Position numbers and translations under genes: made by a program. Under the pieces are notes generated by a model. It saw only the letters and a list, made by a program, of their open reading frames with translations, ran no database searches and was not told where the DNA came from. A stretch of DNA of 64,000 bases from Streptococcus uberis (GTDB taxonomy: Bacteria > Bacillota > Bacilli > Lactobacillales > Streptococcaceae). Within the stretch, counting starts at the first letter, position 1. Each line of letters begins with the position of its first letter. The stretch is taken from the NCBI RefSeq assembly GCF_900475595.1, contig NZ_LS483397.1, forward strand, positions 1,769,001 through 1,833,000. Direction: 5' to 3'. Of this stretch, positions 28,312-38,476 are shown piece by piece.

Positions 28312-29226
28312 ATGACTAAAGTAAGAAAAGCCATTATTCCAGCTGCCGGACTTGGCACACGTTTTTTACCAGCAACAAAAGCTCTCGCTAAGGAAATGTT
28401 ACCCATCGTTGACAAACCAACCATTCAATTCATCGTAGAAGAAGCTTTGCGTTCTGGCATTGAAGAAATCTTGGTCGTAACAGGAAAATCAAAACGCTCC
28501 ATTGAAGACCATTTTGATTCCAACTTTGAACTCGAATATAATTTGCAAGAAAAAGGGAAAACTGAACTCTTAAAATTAGTGGATGAAACCACTTCTATAA
28601 ACTTGCATTTCATTCGTCAAAGTCATCCCAAAGGCTTAGGGGATGCTGTTTTACAAGCAAAAGCTTTTGTAGGAAATGAACCCTTCATTGTTATGCTTGG
28701 TGACGATTTGATGGACATTACAAATACCAAAGCTGTCCCATTAACCAAACAATTAATGGACGATTATGAAACAACACATGCTTCTACAATAGCCGTAATG
28801 AAAGTTCCTCACGATGAAGTATCCTCTTATGGTGTCATTGCTCCAAACGGCAAAGCCTTGAATGGCTTATATAGCGTGGATACCTTTGTTGAAAAGCCAA
28901 AACCTGAGGACGCACCAAGCGACCTTGCTATCATTGGACGTTATCTCTTAACACCTGAAATTTTTGACATTCTTGAAAATCAAGCACCAGGCGCCGGAAA
29001 CGAAGTCCAATTAACTGATGCTATCGATACCCTCAACAAAACACAACGTGTTTTTGCTCGTGAGTTTACTGGCAATCGCTACGATGTTGGAGACAAGTTT
29101 GGCTTCATGAAAACATCTATCGATTATGCCCTAAAACACCATCAAGTCAAAGATGACCTAAAAGCTTATATTATCAAATTGGGTAAAGAATTAGAAAAAG
29201 CACAAGATACTAAAGAAAGCAAATAA
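28312..29226 (+). CDS. galU: UTP-glucose-1-phosphate uridylyltransferase
   Basis: I start this 304-aa protein at [15 protein letters not shown], seven bases after GAAGGG; a longer reading that begins inside gpsA has no ribosome site. The nucleotidyltransferase motif [19 protein letters not shown] and the VEKPKPE motif are intact. It makes UDP-glucose for capsule, glycolipid and galactose metabolism. It is probably co-transcribed with gpsA and ends at a strong terminator. Confidence 0.95.
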   Translation: MTKVRKAIIPAAGLGTRFLPATKALAKEMLPIVDKPTIQFIVEEALRSGIEEILVVTGKSKRSIEDHFDSNFELEYNLQEKGKTELLKLVDETTSINLHFIRQSHPKGLGDAVLQAKAFVGNEPFIVMLGDDLMDITNTKAVPLTKQLMDDYETTHASTIAVMKVPHDEVSSYGVIAPNGKALNGLYSVDTFVEKPKPEDAPSDLAIIGRYLLTPEIFDILENQAPGAGNEVQLTDAIDTLNKTQRVFAREFTGNRYDVGDKFGFMKTSIDYALKHHQVKDDLKAYIIKLGKELEKAQDTKESK

Positions 29227-29251
29227 AGCAGTCCAAAAAGGACTGCTTTTT
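29226..29251. terminator. Bidirectional terminator between galU and the rhomboid gene
   Basis: GCAGTCC and GGACTGC pair around AAAAA and are followed by TTTTT; the convergent rhomboid gene ends just beyond. Confidence 0.9.
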
Positions 29252-29254
29252 CCA

Positions 29255-29929
29255 TTAAATCATTAAAGACAAGGTGATGAGTACCAGTGCTATCGTAAGG
29301 TAGGAAAGTAAAGCTGAAGTTTTTTGTTTTTTCGTGAAAAGCTCTGCATCAACCAAAGTCGGTAGAAAAACAGCTGCCAAAGCTCCTCCTAGAGCCCCAC
29401 CTAGGTGCCCCACTATACCTACATTGGGCATAAAAAGATTCATCACCAAGTTCAAAATTATCAAAGTCTGATAGGACTTCCCTATGCTTTTCAGATGCTG
29501 ATTGTGACCAAAATATCCCACCACAACAATAGCTGCAAATAGGCCAAACAATGAGGTTGAGGCCCCCGCAGCAACGACATGAGGAGTGAAAAAGAGAGTC
29601 ATCACATTGCCCATGATTCCAGATAAAACATAAAGCAACAAGAAAAACCGAGACCCCCAGATGCTTTCTGCTAACTGCCCTACAAAATACAGAGTTAAAC
29701 TATTTATCAAAAAATGTTCCCATCCAATATGAATAAAAATAGGAGTCACCAATCGCCACAACTGAGAAGGCATACTTTTGACAACCAGACCAAACATGCC
29801 GCCAAATTGAAAAACAATTTGAGGACTTTTAGCCAAACTACCATAAAAAACTTGCATGACTATAAATAGCAAGATGGTTACTGATAAGAAAAAGAAAGTA
29901 ACTGGTTTTTCTTTCAAATGATAAGTCAT
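29255..29929 (-). CDS. Rhomboid-family intramembrane serine protease
   Basis: The 224-aa protein has six or seven membrane segments with the rhomboid catalytic pair: Ser124 in GASTSLFG and His175 in GIVGHLGGALGG, plus the WRLVTPIFIHIGWEHFLIN loop with its conserved WR and H. It cleaves membrane proteins within the bilayer; substrates are unknown. I choose the ATG ten bases after AGGAGG; a TTG two codons earlier, only four bases from that site, is possible. The start lies at the end of the 5-FCL gene, so the two are coupled. Confidence 0.9.
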   Translation of the reverse strand: MTYHLKEKPVTFFFLSVTILLFIVMQVFYGSLAKSPQIVFQFGGMFGLVVKSMPSQLWRLVTPIFIHIGWEHFLINSLTLYFVGQLAESIWGSRFFLLLYVLSGIMGNVMTLFFTPHVVAAGASTSLFGLFAAIVVVGYFGHNQHLKSIGKSYQTLIILNLVMNLFMPNVGIVGHLGGALGGALAAVFLPTLVDAELFTKKQKTSALLSYLTIALVLITLSLMI

Positions 29930-30453
29930 TGACAAAAGACCTCCTGAACCGCAACATCATGTTCTTCAGGTTGAAATGCCATCTGTTGACAAGCATAAAT
30001 CGTACTAAACGTTTTTCCACTATAATCCGCTAAATAGCGATCATAATAACCAGCACCATATCCTATCCTAAAACCATCTGGATTAAAAGCTACACCGGGA
30101 ACATGAATCACATCAATCATTTCCTTTGGAACGGCTACATCACTCCGAGGTTCTAACAAACCAAAGCTTGTTCGGACCAAATCTTTGGGATCATAGTCCA
30201 CAAAAATCATTTTACCTTTTGGATAGGTTTTAGGCACAAGAATTCTCTTACCATCTTTTTGTGCTTCTTGAATAAGCAAAGCTGTCTTGTATTCATTAGG
30301 CATGGCTAAATAAGTCGTAATAACATGCGACTCTTGATAAGCTTTTGACGATAAGACACTTTCTAATAAGAGGAGATCTTTTTGGGACTTCTCTCTTTTA
30401 TCTAGGCCTCGCATTCTAGCAAGTACCGTCTGACGTAATTCTTTTTTTAACAT
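29926..30453 (-). CDS. 5-formyltetrahydrofolate cyclo-ligase
   Basis: The 175-aa protein carries the 5-FCL/MTHFS signature near the C-terminus (GVAFNPDGFRIGYGAGYYDR), which forms the ATP and folate site, and a basic N-terminus (LKKELRQTVLARM). It returns 5-formyl-THF to the folate pool as 5,10-methenyl-THF. It is followed with a slight overlap by the rhomboid gene, a pairing common in streptococci. Confidence 0.92.
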   Translation of the reverse strand: MLKKELRQTVLARMRGLDKREKSQKDLLLLESVLSSKAYQESHVITTYLAMPNEYKTALLIQEAQKDGKRILVPKTYPKGKMIFVDYDPKDLVRTSFGLLEPRSDVAVPKEMIDVIHVPGVAFNPDGFRIGYGAGYYDRYLADYSGKTFSTIYACQQMAFQPEEHDVAVQEVFCQ

Positions 30454-30570
30454 AACCCCATTTTATCACAATTTCTCATTTTCAAGGAATCCTGAACCTG
30501 AAACCGTGTTGCCATTTTCTAAGACAAAAGGTAGAATAGAAAGGAATGACTAGCAAATTCGGAGACAATC

Positions 30571-31929
30571 ATGCAAAATCTTACAAAAGGTAATCCTATT
30601 ACCGTCATCTTAGCCTTCACTCTTCCACTTTTAATTGGAAGTTTTTTTCAACTCACTTATAATTTCGCAGATAGTATCATTGTTGGTCACACCCTGGGTC
30701 AAAATGCTTTTGCCAGTGTGGGGGCCACAGGAAGCTTAATGTTTTTGGTCCTCGGATTCGCCCAGGGACTTACCTCTGGCTTAACCATTGTGACCGCACA
30801 ACGATTTGGAGCAGATGATCAGAAAGGCGTAAAAGAAAGCTTCGTTCATGGACTCTTTTACTCAGTTCTTGTTAGTTTGGTCTTAACGGTCATTTCACTT
30901 ATCTTTTTGAAACCCCTTTTGCTGATCATGCAGACCCCAATCAATTTAGTAGCGGATGCCTATGACTTCTTACTGGCTATCTTTGGGGGTATGATTTTCA
31001 CCATTTTATTCAATTACCTCTCCAGTGCGATTAGAAGTTTAGGGAATTCAAGAACCCCTCTCATCTCACTCATTATCGCCAGTATTTTAAATATTCTACT
31101 CGAGTTTCTCTTTATTCTTTATTTTAAAATGGGTGTACTAGGTGCTGGAATTGCTACTATTATTGCGCAAGCTTTCTCCGTACTCTATTTGATCCTTTAC
31201 ATCAACAAAAAGATCCCCCATTTCCGACTAAAGAAAGACGATTTGACTCTAGATAGGGAAAATCTCAGAAATCATGCTCGCCTTGGTTTTCCCATGGCAT
31301 TTCAGGCTAGTATTATAGCCATTGGAGCCATTACACTGCAGGTAACCATTAATAAGTTGGGGACTGAAGCTATCGCAGCTATTGCTATTGCCAGTAAAAC
31401 AGACCAACTGGCCATGCTACCGATGTTAAATCTGGGCTTAGCCTTGTCAACCTTTACAGCTCAGAACTATGGCGCTAAAGCTTATAAAAGAATCCTTGAG
31501 GGTCTTAAAGATTCACTCATTATCTGTATTATTTGGTCTGTTCTTTTTGCTATTCTGTTAATTTTCCAACACCGCTTTTTCTCTGGCATTTTCATTAGTA
31601 AGGCTGATCCAGCTGTTTTCCATTTAGCCTATCTCTATTATCTGATTAATGGCTCTCTTTATTGGATTTTAGCCATCCTATTTATACTAAGAAGTTTCAT
31701 TCAAGGTCTCGGATACGGTTTTGTTCCTACTTTAGCAGGCATTATGGAATTAGTCATGAGAGCAGGAGTCGCCATTATTGGCCTGTTATACTTTGGTTTT
31801 GTTGGTGTGGCTTCAGCTAATCCAGCAGCCTGGATAGGCAGTCTCCTGATTCTCATTCCGTCAAGTTTAATTCTCATCAAAAAATTAAAAAGACAAGACC
31901 TAAACGAAAACGAGTTAAGAAATCTTTAA
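30571..31929 (+). CDS. MATE-family efflux transporter
   Basis: The 452-aa membrane protein has twelve predicted segments in two homologous halves, with NPITVILAFTLPLLIGSFFQ at the start of the first half and HARLGFPMAFQASIIAIGAI at the start of the second. This is the NorM/DinF-type MATE pattern. It should export cationic compounds using Na+ or H+, but the substrate is unknown. CGGAG precedes the ATG by six bases. Three hairpins follow the gene. Confidence 0.88.
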   Translation: MQNLTKGNPITVILAFTLPLLIGSFFQLTYNFADSIIVGHTLGQNAFASVGATGSLMFLVLGFAQGLTSGLTIVTAQRFGADDQKGVKESFVHGLFYSVLVSLVLTVISLIFLKPLLLIMQTPINLVADAYDFLLAIFGGMIFTILFNYLSSAIRSLGNSRTPLISLIIASILNILLEFLFILYFKMGVLGAGIATIIAQAFSVLYLILYINKKIPHFRLKKDDLTLDRENLRNHARLGFPMAFQASIIAIGAITLQVTINKLGTEAIAAIAIASKTDQLAMLPMLNLGLALSTFTAQNYGAKAYKRILEGLKDSLIICIIWSVLFAILLIFQHRFFSGIFISKADPAVFHLAYLYYLINGSLYWILAILFILRSFIQGLGYGFVPTLAGIMELVMRAGVAIIGLLYFGFVGVASANPAAWIGSLLILIPSSLILIKKLKRQDLNENELRNL

Positions 31930-31981
31930 GGTTGATAGCTTATGATAAGACTATCCTAAATAACGGTCTCCCAAACCGTTG

Positions 31982-32012
31982 GGGAGATAAGTTCCCTCTT
32001 ATCTCCCTTTTC
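31982..32012 (+). terminator. First of three tandem hairpins after the MATE gene
   Basis: GGGAGATAAG (31982-31991) and CTTATCTCCC (31998-32007) form a perfect 10-bp stem followed by TTTT. Confidence 0.8.
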
Positions 32013-32023
32013 ATAAATCTCCT

Positions 32024-32051
32024 GAGCATCCTAGCAATAGGATGCTCTTTT
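32024..32051 (+). terminator. Second of three tandem hairpins after the MATE gene
   Basis: GAGCATCCTA (32024-32033) and TAGGATGCTC (32038-32047) form a perfect 10-bp stem followed by TTTT. Confidence 0.85.
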
Positions 32052-32058
32052 GATCGTT

Positions 32059-32089
32059 AAAAGGAAGAAGCAGTTGCTTCTTCCTTTTT
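32059..32089. terminator. Third hairpin, bidirectional terminator
   Basis: AAAAGGAAGAAGC and GCTTCTTCCTTTTT form a long stem with A and T tracts, serving the convergent deacetylase gene on the minus strand as well. Confidence 0.9.
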
Positions 32090-32096
32090 GCTGTTA

Positions 32097-33227
32097 TTAT
32101 GAATTTACTTTTTCTCCTAAAAATGCCTTTATCTCTGGTAAGGCCTGCTTGATAGCTCCTTCATCTGGGCTCATTTTAGCGTGGTGTAGGGGGTAAGGTG
32201 TGTCAACACCCAACCAGAACATAACGCCTTTCACCTTGCTTAATAAGAAGCCAAAATCTTCACCTGTCATGGCTGGCAAGCATTCAATCATATTGATTGT
32301 ATCACTTTCCTTAAAGAAAGAAATCAATTCATCAGCAAGCTCGGGGTTATTTTCAACAGGAAGGTAACCACCTTGCTTTAAGTGAACATCCACTTCTAAT
32401 CCAAAGCTTTTTGCAATACCTTCAGCCATCTCAGTCAGACGTTTCTGTGTTAACTGGCTCATGTCATGTGTCAAGGTACGGATAGTCCCATGTAAAAGGG
32501 CTTCTTGAGAAATCACATTGTTGGTAGTTCCAGCATGAAGCGATCCGAAAGTGACAACTGCACCTTCAATCGGATCAACATTACGTGAAACAATTGTTTG
32601 CACTTGGGTCACAAAATAAGACGCAGCAACTAGGGCATCGTTGGCATGATGAGGGAAAGCAGCATGTCCCCCTTTTCCCTTAAAGCTTACCTTAACCTCA
32701 CAAGTCCCTGCAAAAAGCGTTGCTCGATTACTAGCTAGCGTCCCAACAGGTAAATCTGGACGAACATGCAAAGCATAGACTTCATCTGGCATCCACTCAT
32801 CCAAAGCACCAGATTGATACATCAACATCCCACCAGCCTCATTTTCCTCAGCTGGCTGGAAGATAAAGAGCATGTTATGTTTGCTCTGCTTTTCCACCAA
32901 AGCCTCTAAAAGACCCAAAGCCATGGTCATATGAATATCGTGTCCACAAGCATGCATCCTCCCTTGGTTCTTACTGGCAAAGGCTAAGCCAGTCTCCTCA
33001 GTTATTGGTAAACCATCCATATCTGAGCGCCAAGCAACCGTTTTTTCAGGGGCGTAGCCTTTCAAAAAAACTAAAATACCAGTCTTCCATGTCTTGATCT
33101 GGATGAATGGTTTGTCTTGGCAAAGCTGCTCAATAACAGAAAGTAAAAAAGCTTGTGTTTGATATTCTTCCAAGCCGATTTCAGGGATTTGATGCAGTTG
33201 ACGGCGGATAGCAATTAAATCTAGCAT
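32097..33227 (-). CDS. N-acetyldiaminopimelate deacetylase
   Basis: The 376-aa M20/peptidase-like amidohydrolase has the metal-site motifs [25 protein letters not shown] and [12 protein letters not shown]. Its position right after dapH identifies the substrate as N-acetyl-LL-diaminopimelate. It removes the acetyl group in the acetyl branch of lysine/diaminopimelate synthesis. AAAGGAG precedes the ATG. A hairpin lies between it and dapH, so its expression may be partly attenuated. Confidence 0.92.
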   Translation of the reverse strand: MLDLIAIRRQLHQIPEIGLEEYQTQAFLLSVIEQLCQDKPFIQIKTWKTGILVFLKGYAPEKTVAWRSDMDGLPITEETGLAFASKNQGRMHACGHDIHMTMALGLLEALVEKQSKHNMLFIFQPAEENEAGGMLMYQSGALDEWMPDEVYALHVRPDLPVGTLASNRATLFAGTCEVKVSFKGKGGHAAFPHHANDALVAASYFVTQVQTIVSRNVDPIEGAVVTFGSLHAGTTNNVISQEALLHGTIRTLTHDMSQLTQKRLTEMAEGIAKSFGLEVDVHLKQGGYLPVENNPELADELISFFKESDTINMIECLPAMTGEDFGFLLSKVKGVMFWLGVDTPYPLHHAKMSPDEGAIKQALPEIKAFLGEKVNS

Positions 33228-33246
33228 AAGTTAACTCCTTTAAAAG

Positions 33247-33275
33247 AAAATCCCGTGGAAACCACAGGATTTTTC
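33247..33275 (-). terminator. Hairpin between dapH and the deacetylase gene
   Basis: AAAATCC-GTGG and CCAC-GGATTTT pair with one internal mismatch around a 3-base loop and are followed by T residues on the minus strand. Being between two genes of one pathway, it may be a partial terminator or a processing site. Confidence 0.6.
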
Positions 33276-33291
33276 ACCGATTCCTAAACTT

Positions 33292-33990
33292 TTAAATAAG
33301 ACGTAGAGCGTCTTCAAGTGCTGTTTTTTGTTGTGTTTGAGAATCAATTTCCTTAATGATTCGAGCAGGGACCCCCGCAACAACAACATTTTCAGGAACA
33401 TCCTCAGTAACAATAGCTCCAGCCGCAACAACAGAGCCATTGCCAACCTGAACACCTTCAATGACAACAGCATTAGCCCCTACAAGGACATTATCACCAA
33501 TACGTACAGGCTCTGCTGAAGCTGGTTCAATAACGCCGGCTAAAACTGCTCCAGCTCCGATATGGCTATTTTTACCAACTGTTGCACGTCCACCAAGAAT
33601 AGCTCCCATATCAATCATCGTACCAGGACCAATTTCAGCTCCAATATTAATAATAGCCCCCATCATAATCACAGCATTATCACCAATAACAACTTGATCA
33701 CGAATGATAGCTCCAGGTTCAATACGAGCATTAATCCGACGTTTGTCTAATAAGGGAACAGCCGAATTCCGACCATCTTGTTCCACAATAAAGTCAACAT
33801 TTTCTTTTAAATCAACGAGTAGAGGCTCAATAGCTTTCCAGTCTCCAAAAAGAACATTCCCTAGTTTTAGAACTGATTCAGGTACTGGTGCTGATAACTC
33901 CCCTTCAAAAGTCACCTTAACACTGGTTTTTTTCTCTGCATTACCAATAAAGGCAATAATCTCTTGGGCAGTCATTTTCTGTACAGTCAT
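33292..33990 (-). CDS. dapH: Tetrahydrodipicolinate N-acetyltransferase
   Basis: The 232-aa protein has an N-terminal helical domain (1-90) and a left-handed beta-helix of hexapeptide repeats (for example [20 protein letters not shown] and the [14 protein letters not shown] stretch). It acetylates tetrahydrodipicolinate with acetyl-CoA. I start it at MTVQKMTAQ, six bases after GAGGAG; an ATG two codons earlier abuts that site. It lies upstream of the matching deacetylase. Confidence 0.94.
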   Translation of the reverse strand: MTVQKMTAQEIIAFIGNAEKKTSVKVTFEGELSAPVPESVLKLGNVLFGDWKAIEPLLVDLKENVDFIVEQDGRNSAVPLLDKRRINARIEPGAIIRDQVVIGDNAVIMMGAIINIGAEIGPGTMIDMGAILGGRATVGKNSHIGAGAVLAGVIEPASAEPVRIGDNVLVGANAVVIEGVQVGNGSVVAAGAIVTEDVPENVVVAGVPARIIKEIDSQTQQKTALEDALRLI

Positions 33991-34065
33991 AAGCATCTCC
34001 TCAAAATCATTTTTTTTATTATAACAAATTTTCAGAAAATGAGTATTCTTTTAGGCTATATTGAC

Positions 34066-34090
34066 AAAAAAAAGCCCTAACAGGCTTTTT
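34066..34090 (-). terminator. Terminator of the sorbitol operon
   Basis: AAAAGCC and GGCTTTT pair around CTAACA, with a T run on the minus strand after the srlB stop. Confidence 0.8.
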
Positions 34091-34131
34091 AGTATATGGG
34101 GGAGTCTTTTCCTGGTAAATCAAAGGTAGTC

Positions 34132-34497
34132 TTAACTATATAATGCAATCATACTCCCTTCAGTAATTCGAGGAAGTTCCTGACCTTCAACGTGCAATGT
34201 TCCGGGTAAAGATCCCTCAGTTGAGCCATCAAAAGCGATGGTAATGTGACCCAAATTTTTCAAATTTGTTTCTACAACACTACCAATAGAAGTCACTTTA
34301 TAATCTATTTGATTAATTGACAAGATACTACCTTCATGAATTGCTCCACTTAAACTTTTGTTGTCAATAGTATAACAGAATTCTGCAAGATCAGCTGGAG
34401 CACCTTCTCCAAAGAGAATGAGCATATTAGCGTTGTCTATCATACTATCTGCCTCCATACCGACAGCCGTCACTTTCGTTTCAAATATTTTTACCAT
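34132..34497 (-). CDS. srlB: PTS glucitol/sorbitol-specific IIA component
   Basis: I start this 121-aa protein at MVKIFETKVTAVG, eight bases after AAAAGGGG. The longer reading begins inside the preceding gene and adds an unrelated hydrophobic stretch. It matches the IIA-glucitol family (MLILFGEGAPADLAEFCYTI, then SVVETNLKNLGHITIAFDG). It passes phosphate from HPr to the IIB domain. It is the last gene of the operon and is followed by a terminator. Confidence 0.9.
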   Translation of the reverse strand: MVKIFETKVTAVGMEADSMIDNANMLILFGEGAPADLAEFCYTIDNKSLSGAIHEGSILSINQIDYKVTSIGSVVETNLKNLGHITIAFDGSTEGSLPGTLHVEGQELPRITEGSMIALYS

Positions 34498-34537
34498 ATT
34501 AACTTCCCCTTTTTTTACAAAATTTTCTATTACTATT

Positions 34538-35527
34538 TTACTGATAAAGTCCAATACTTGCAATCCATGCCACAATAACACGAGGAACACCATTTAAGAA
34601 ACGTGAGTAAAGAACAGATGGCACCCCAACTTCAACCGTTTCTGAATCTGCCTCAGTCAATCCTAAAGCAACTGGAATGAAATCACAACCATTTTGTGTA
34701 TTAATGGCAAATAAAGCCGGTAATGCCATTTGAGGTGGAATATTACCTTTACCGATTTCAACTCCTATTAACGTCCCAATAATTTGTGAAATAACAGCAC
34801 CTGGTCCTAAAAGTGGTGATAAAAATGGTAATGAACAAATAAATCCAATAATAACAAGTCCCCATACATTTCCAGCAAGTGGTACCATCAATTTAGCTAA
34901 CCAATTTCCGACACCTGAACCTTGAATGATACCAATTAAAAGTGATACAAAGGCCATGAAAGGCAAGATGGTATTAAGCATTGTTTGAATAGCATCACGT
35001 GCTGCTTGGTTAAAGGTTGCCACAATTTTACCAGCACCCATACCAATTCGAGCTACAAAACTAGATTCCGCACGTTGCTCTGTTATTTTCTTACTTGTAT
35101 CATAAGTAGCAGCCTTAGGGCTTTCTTGGTCACTTGCTGCAACACTTGCTGCTTCATCAGTTAATGATATTTGATTGACACCAACAGCTGAGACGTAGAT
35201 ATCCTCGGTAATATACTGTGCCAAAGGTCCACTCTTACCTGTTGCAACAACATTAATGGTAGGGATTCCTTTTTTAGGATAAATCCCACAACGTAGAGTT
35301 CCTCCGCAATCAACAATAGCAAGTGCAATTTCATCATCCGGAATAGATGTTTTAAAACCATTAACAGCTTCCATTCCCGTTAGTTCCACAATTTTATCTA
35401 CTATTTCTGGTTTCTCACCACCACCCGTAATGTAAATAAATTTATGTTTTTCTGGTGTTGGCGTAATGACTAAAGGTCCTCCAAAACCACCACTTCCTTT
35501 GACAACTTTAATACTTTGATAAGCCAT
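34538..35527 (-). CDS. srlE: PTS glucitol/sorbitol-specific IIBC component
   Basis: The 329-aa protein has an N-terminal IIB domain (1-120; phospho-Cys in [19 protein letters not shown]) starting with the family motif [17 protein letters not shown], a linker (120-165), and a membrane domain with [20 protein letters not shown] and several more segments. It forms the sorbitol permease with SrlA. It lies 18 bases downstream of srlA and 40 bases upstream of srlB. Confidence 0.93.
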   Translation of the reverse strand: MAYQSIKVVKGSGGFGGPLVITPTPEKHKFIYITGGGEKPEIVDKIVELTGMEAVNGFKTSIPDDEIALAIVDCGGTLRCGIYPKKGIPTINVVATGKSGPLAQYITEDIYVSAVGVNQISLTDEAASVAASDQESPKAATYDTSKKITEQRAESSFVARIGMGAGKIVATFNQAARDAIQTMLNTILPFMAFVSLLIGIIQGSGVGNWLAKLMVPLAGNVWGLVIIGFICSLPFLSPLLGPGAVISQIIGTLIGVEIGKGNIPPQMALPALFAINTQNGCDFIPVALGLTEADSETVEVGVPSVLYSRFLNGVPRVIVAWIASIGLYQ

Positions 35528-35545
35528 TTTATAGTCTCCTCATTC

Positions 35546-36094
35546 CTAATCAAGATTAACTGTTTTACTCAATGTGATGCCTTGTTGTTTAGAAACATAT
35601 GCAGTCGTAAAATCGGTTACCCATCCACTAACAAAGTTCATAATTAAACCAACAAGTAGATAACGAATAGCCAACTCCATTTGACTCAATCCTAACGTTT
35701 TAATACCACTTGCTATCCCTAACCAGACAAACAATTCACCTGGATTAATATGGGGAAAAACACCATTAGATGTGTGGCAAAACTGCATCTGTGAAGCAAC
35801 ATAACTAGGTTTATAATATTCAGGCATAAATCTACCCATACTAATAGCCATTGGGTTACCTAACATAAATGCTGAAATAAATGGTAAAATCATGTAACGA
35901 CTTACTGGATTTTTAGCAGAAACAGCTGCTAATTTATTCACTCGCTCTTCACCAAGTAAAGCAATAAATGCATTCATGGCAACTAAAAGCATTAGGACAA
36001 CTGGTACGATTCCTGTCATCCAACTAATAAATGTGTCGCCACCTAATTGAAATAACTTCATAAAACCTTCTGCGAATTTTGTAATGTAATCCAT
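35546..36094 (-). CDS. srlA: PTS glucitol/sorbitol-specific IIC component
   Basis: The 182-aa membrane protein begins FAEGFMKLFQLGGDTFISWM and contains the family stretch MLGNPMAISMGRFMPEYYKPSY followed by QFCHTSNGVFPHINPGELF (split here only for description). It is the IIC2 component of the sorbitol permease. It sits 12 bases after gutM in the operon. Confidence 0.92.
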   Translation of the reverse strand: MDYITKFAEGFMKLFQLGGDTFISWMTGIVPVVLMLLVAMNAFIALLGEERVNKLAAVSAKNPVSRYMILPFISAFMLGNPMAISMGRFMPEYYKPSYVASQMQFCHTSNGVFPHINPGELFVWLGIASGIKTLGLSQMELAIRYLLVGLIMNFVSGWVTDFTTAYVSKQQGITLSKTVNLD

Positions 36095-36106
36095 CGTAAA
36101 CTCCTT

Positions 36107-36583
36107 TTATTTTTTAAATTGATATTTAAGTCGATTTTTTAAACTTTTTAAGTAAAAGTCTAAATCAAAGGCTGAGCCATATTTTGAAACATCCTGGTAA
36201 GAGCCTGCTTCCATTCTTAGAAACAATTCCCGTGCATCCTCAATAGCAATCTGAACCAATTTGTTTTCATTTCTGACCAAGGGATTATAGGTATCAAAAT
36301 AATGAATATCTTGACCGATAAAATTTGGCATCTGTTTGAAATGAGCTGCAACTGTAACACCTTGCATTTTACGCGCATCTAAAACAAGACCTTCCTTGTC
36401 AATAGCAAACATAACAATGGTACCTGATTTAATTTTCCCAGACCGTCTGCCAATAGCAACACGTCCTTTTTTACGGAGCTCAGCATATACCTTATTAAAA
36501 TGCTTCAATTGTTTCATTCCTAAAATAATCTGTACTACATAGGCAAGGATGACTATAATGCCAAATATAACGATTTTATCCAT
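36107..36583 (-). CDS. gutM: Glucitol operon activator GutM
   Basis: The 158-aa protein has one N-terminal membrane segment (IVIFGIIVILAYVVQIILGM) and a soluble part with KRGRVAIGRRSG-like (KKGRVAIGRRSGKIKSGTIV) sequence typical of GutM. In enteric bacteria GutM is an auxiliary activator of the sorbitol operon; in streptococci its role is less clear. Its ATG overlaps the end of the regulator gene upstream. Confidence 0.88.
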   Translation of the reverse strand: MDKIVIFGIIVILAYVVQIILGMKQLKHFNKVYAELRKKGRVAIGRRSGKIKSGTIVMFAIDKEGLVLDARKMQGVTVAAHFKQMPNFIGQDIHYFDTYNPLVRNENKLVQIAIEDARELFLRMEAGSYQDVSKYGSAFDLDFYLKSLKNRLKYQFKK

Positions 36584-38454
36584 TAAAATACTCCTTTTTC
36601 CGCAATAAATTGATTAAACTCTTCCTGAGACTTAAGCAGTTGCAGTTCATTCCACAAACATTTATCACTAGCTATCCTAAAGATATCATCATAGACTTCT
36701 AACAACTCTGTCTCGGTATCTTCTTCAACTGATTTTGGAATAGCTACCATAAAAATGAGGGCAACTTCCTGACTCCCCGCCACAAAGAGTTTCTCCAAAA
36801 TACCGACCATTAATACCGGATTCTGATCAAGTAGATTGAGGGTGTGGGGAAAGGCAATTTGATTGCCAAATAGGGTGGATTGTTTCTCTTCTCTTTGAAG
36901 AATTCTTTCTGGAAAAGCCAGGTCAACTAAACCTTCATCAACTAAAGCAGTTGCCATTTTAATTAAATAGGTTTCATAAGTGGATTCTTCCTCCAAACGA
37001 ATGAAACGTACTGTATTGCTTTTTTGTCTTCGCTGATGAATATGTTGAACTTTTTGCCATTCATTTTGCAGCCACTGATCGTTAAAAAGATTAGTGATTT
37101 GAACCAGTGGAGATTTTAGCTGGCCAAATTTCAAGGGGACTGTTGTAAAAATAGCAAAGTAATTATCATCTTTTTCAGGATTGAACTGCTCCTCAGAAAA
37201 TTGCGAAATGACAATATCTGGTCCCAGAACCTTAGCTAGGCGCCTACAGATCATATTCGCTGTTCCTCTTCCTGTGGTGCAAACGACTGCTATTTTCTTC
37301 ATCTTTGTCTGAACAATTTGGTCTTCTTTTTCTCTCATAATGAGTTCAAAGTATAGCGCCAAATAACTGCATTCTGACAGTTCGATTCGAGTAGCAAAGT
37401 TTTTTTCTAAGACTTTTCCTGCTACTGTTGCCATTTCAAATGCTAAAGGGTATTTCTGCTTAATTTCCCCATGAAAAAGATCATTAGCTTGAATATGAAA
37501 AATGAGACGATTAACTAAAAATTTTAAATGCGTGTGCATTTCAACAAAGAGTTTTTCTTGATCAAAGTTAATCAAAAGGCTATCTTTAACTTCTTCAACC
37601 ATTTCTTGATATAGGTTCAAGAGTTCTTGACTTACCCCTCCCTCTTGATAAGATAAACTGTCAATGTATTGAGTGTTTAAAGCAAAGGAAATAAAGTCTC
37701 TTTCAAATTGACTCAAGGAAATTCGGTAGGCTATTTCCAAATGATAAACCAACTCTTCCATAAATGCGTCTGAATTGACTTCATTACTGTAAAAGGGAAT
37801 ACTTTCTAATAAATGATGATTCGTTTGTATACGCTTGATGCTAATGGCAATACTCTTGGTTAAGAGTTCCTGGATTTTGAGTGGTAGTCGATAGGTTTGA
37901 TAGAGTTGTTCTAAAAACAGATAACTCTCTTCTTTCAAAGTATCGATTTCAAAATAATTATTGACTTCATGGATAAATAAAAGTCTCAATTGCAATTCAT
38001 GCCCCAAAAGTTGAACACCTCTATTGGGAATTCCTTTTATAGAGACGTGATAGTTTTCAGCAACTAACTTTGCCGTTCGGAGATCCTTATTAATGGTACT
38101 TCGACTAACACCAATTTCCTCTGCAAGGTCGTCAATAAAAGTTGACGAAGATGATTCAAGAAGGCGTTTCAACAAATAGGCAACTCGTTTACTTGCCGAA
38201 TTAAAATCACTTGTTTTGCGTAAACTACCTGCTAAAATCGTTTCAAGCCTAGCATAGTCATATACTGCTAGCTCTAGTTGATTATTTTTTTGAATGATTT
38301 CAACATCGCCATCTAAAACAGCATTTAACTGTTCAATACTTTTGTTCAAAGTTTGTGAACTTATTTTTAAATTCTGTTTTAAGGTGTCAAAAGACATCTG
38401 ATTTTGAATCACTAAGTTTTCTAAAATATCATACCAACGATTAACTAATGCCAC
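36583..38454 (-). CDS. BglG/Mga-type PTS-regulated transcriptional activator of the sorbitol operon
   Basis: The 623-aa protein has N-terminal helix-turn-helix domains (the second reads LAEEIGVSRSTINKDLRTAK), two PTS regulation domains (about 180-290 and 295-400), a IIB-like domain with Cys in AVVCTTGRGTANM, and a C-terminal IIA-like domain with the phospho-His in QIAFPHTLNLLDQ. Such activators sense sugar through phosphorylation by the matching PTS proteins. It lies between the dehydrogenase and gutM, 22 bases after the former, and should activate this operon. Confidence 0.9.
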   Translation of the reverse strand: MALVNRWYDILENLVIQNQMSFDTLKQNLKISSQTLNKSIEQLNAVLDGDVEIIQKNNQLELAVYDYARLETILAGSLRKTSDFNSASKRVAYLLKRLLESSSSTFIDDLAEEIGVSRSTINKDLRTAKLVAENYHVSIKGIPNRGVQLLGHELQLRLLFIHEVNNYFEIDTLKEESYLFLEQLYQTYRLPLKIQELLTKSIAISIKRIQTNHHLLESIPFYSNEVNSDAFMEELVYHLEIAYRISLSQFERDFISFALNTQYIDSLSYQEGGVSQELLNLYQEMVEEVKDSLLINFDQEKLFVEMHTHLKFLVNRLIFHIQANDLFHGEIKQKYPLAFEMATVAGKVLEKNFATRIELSECSYLALYFELIMREKEDQIVQTKMKKIAVVCTTGRGTANMICRRLAKVLGPDIVISQFSEEQFNPEKDDNYFAIFTTVPLKFGQLKSPLVQITNLFNDQWLQNEWQKVQHIHQRRQKSNTVRFIRLEEESTYETYLIKMATALVDEGLVDLAFPERILQREEKQSTLFGNQIAFPHTLNLLDQNPVLMVGILEKLFVAGSQEVALIFMVAIPKSVEEDTETELLEVYDDIFRIASDKCLWNELQLLKSQEEFNQFIAEKGVF

Positions 38455-38476
38455 GACTCACCTTTCTAGCTAGTAT

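Noticed and set aside
34498..34593. A longer N-terminus for the sorbitol IIA protein
   Set aside because: The extra residues overlap the srlE coding region, do not match the family, and a strong ribosome site precedes the internal ATG.
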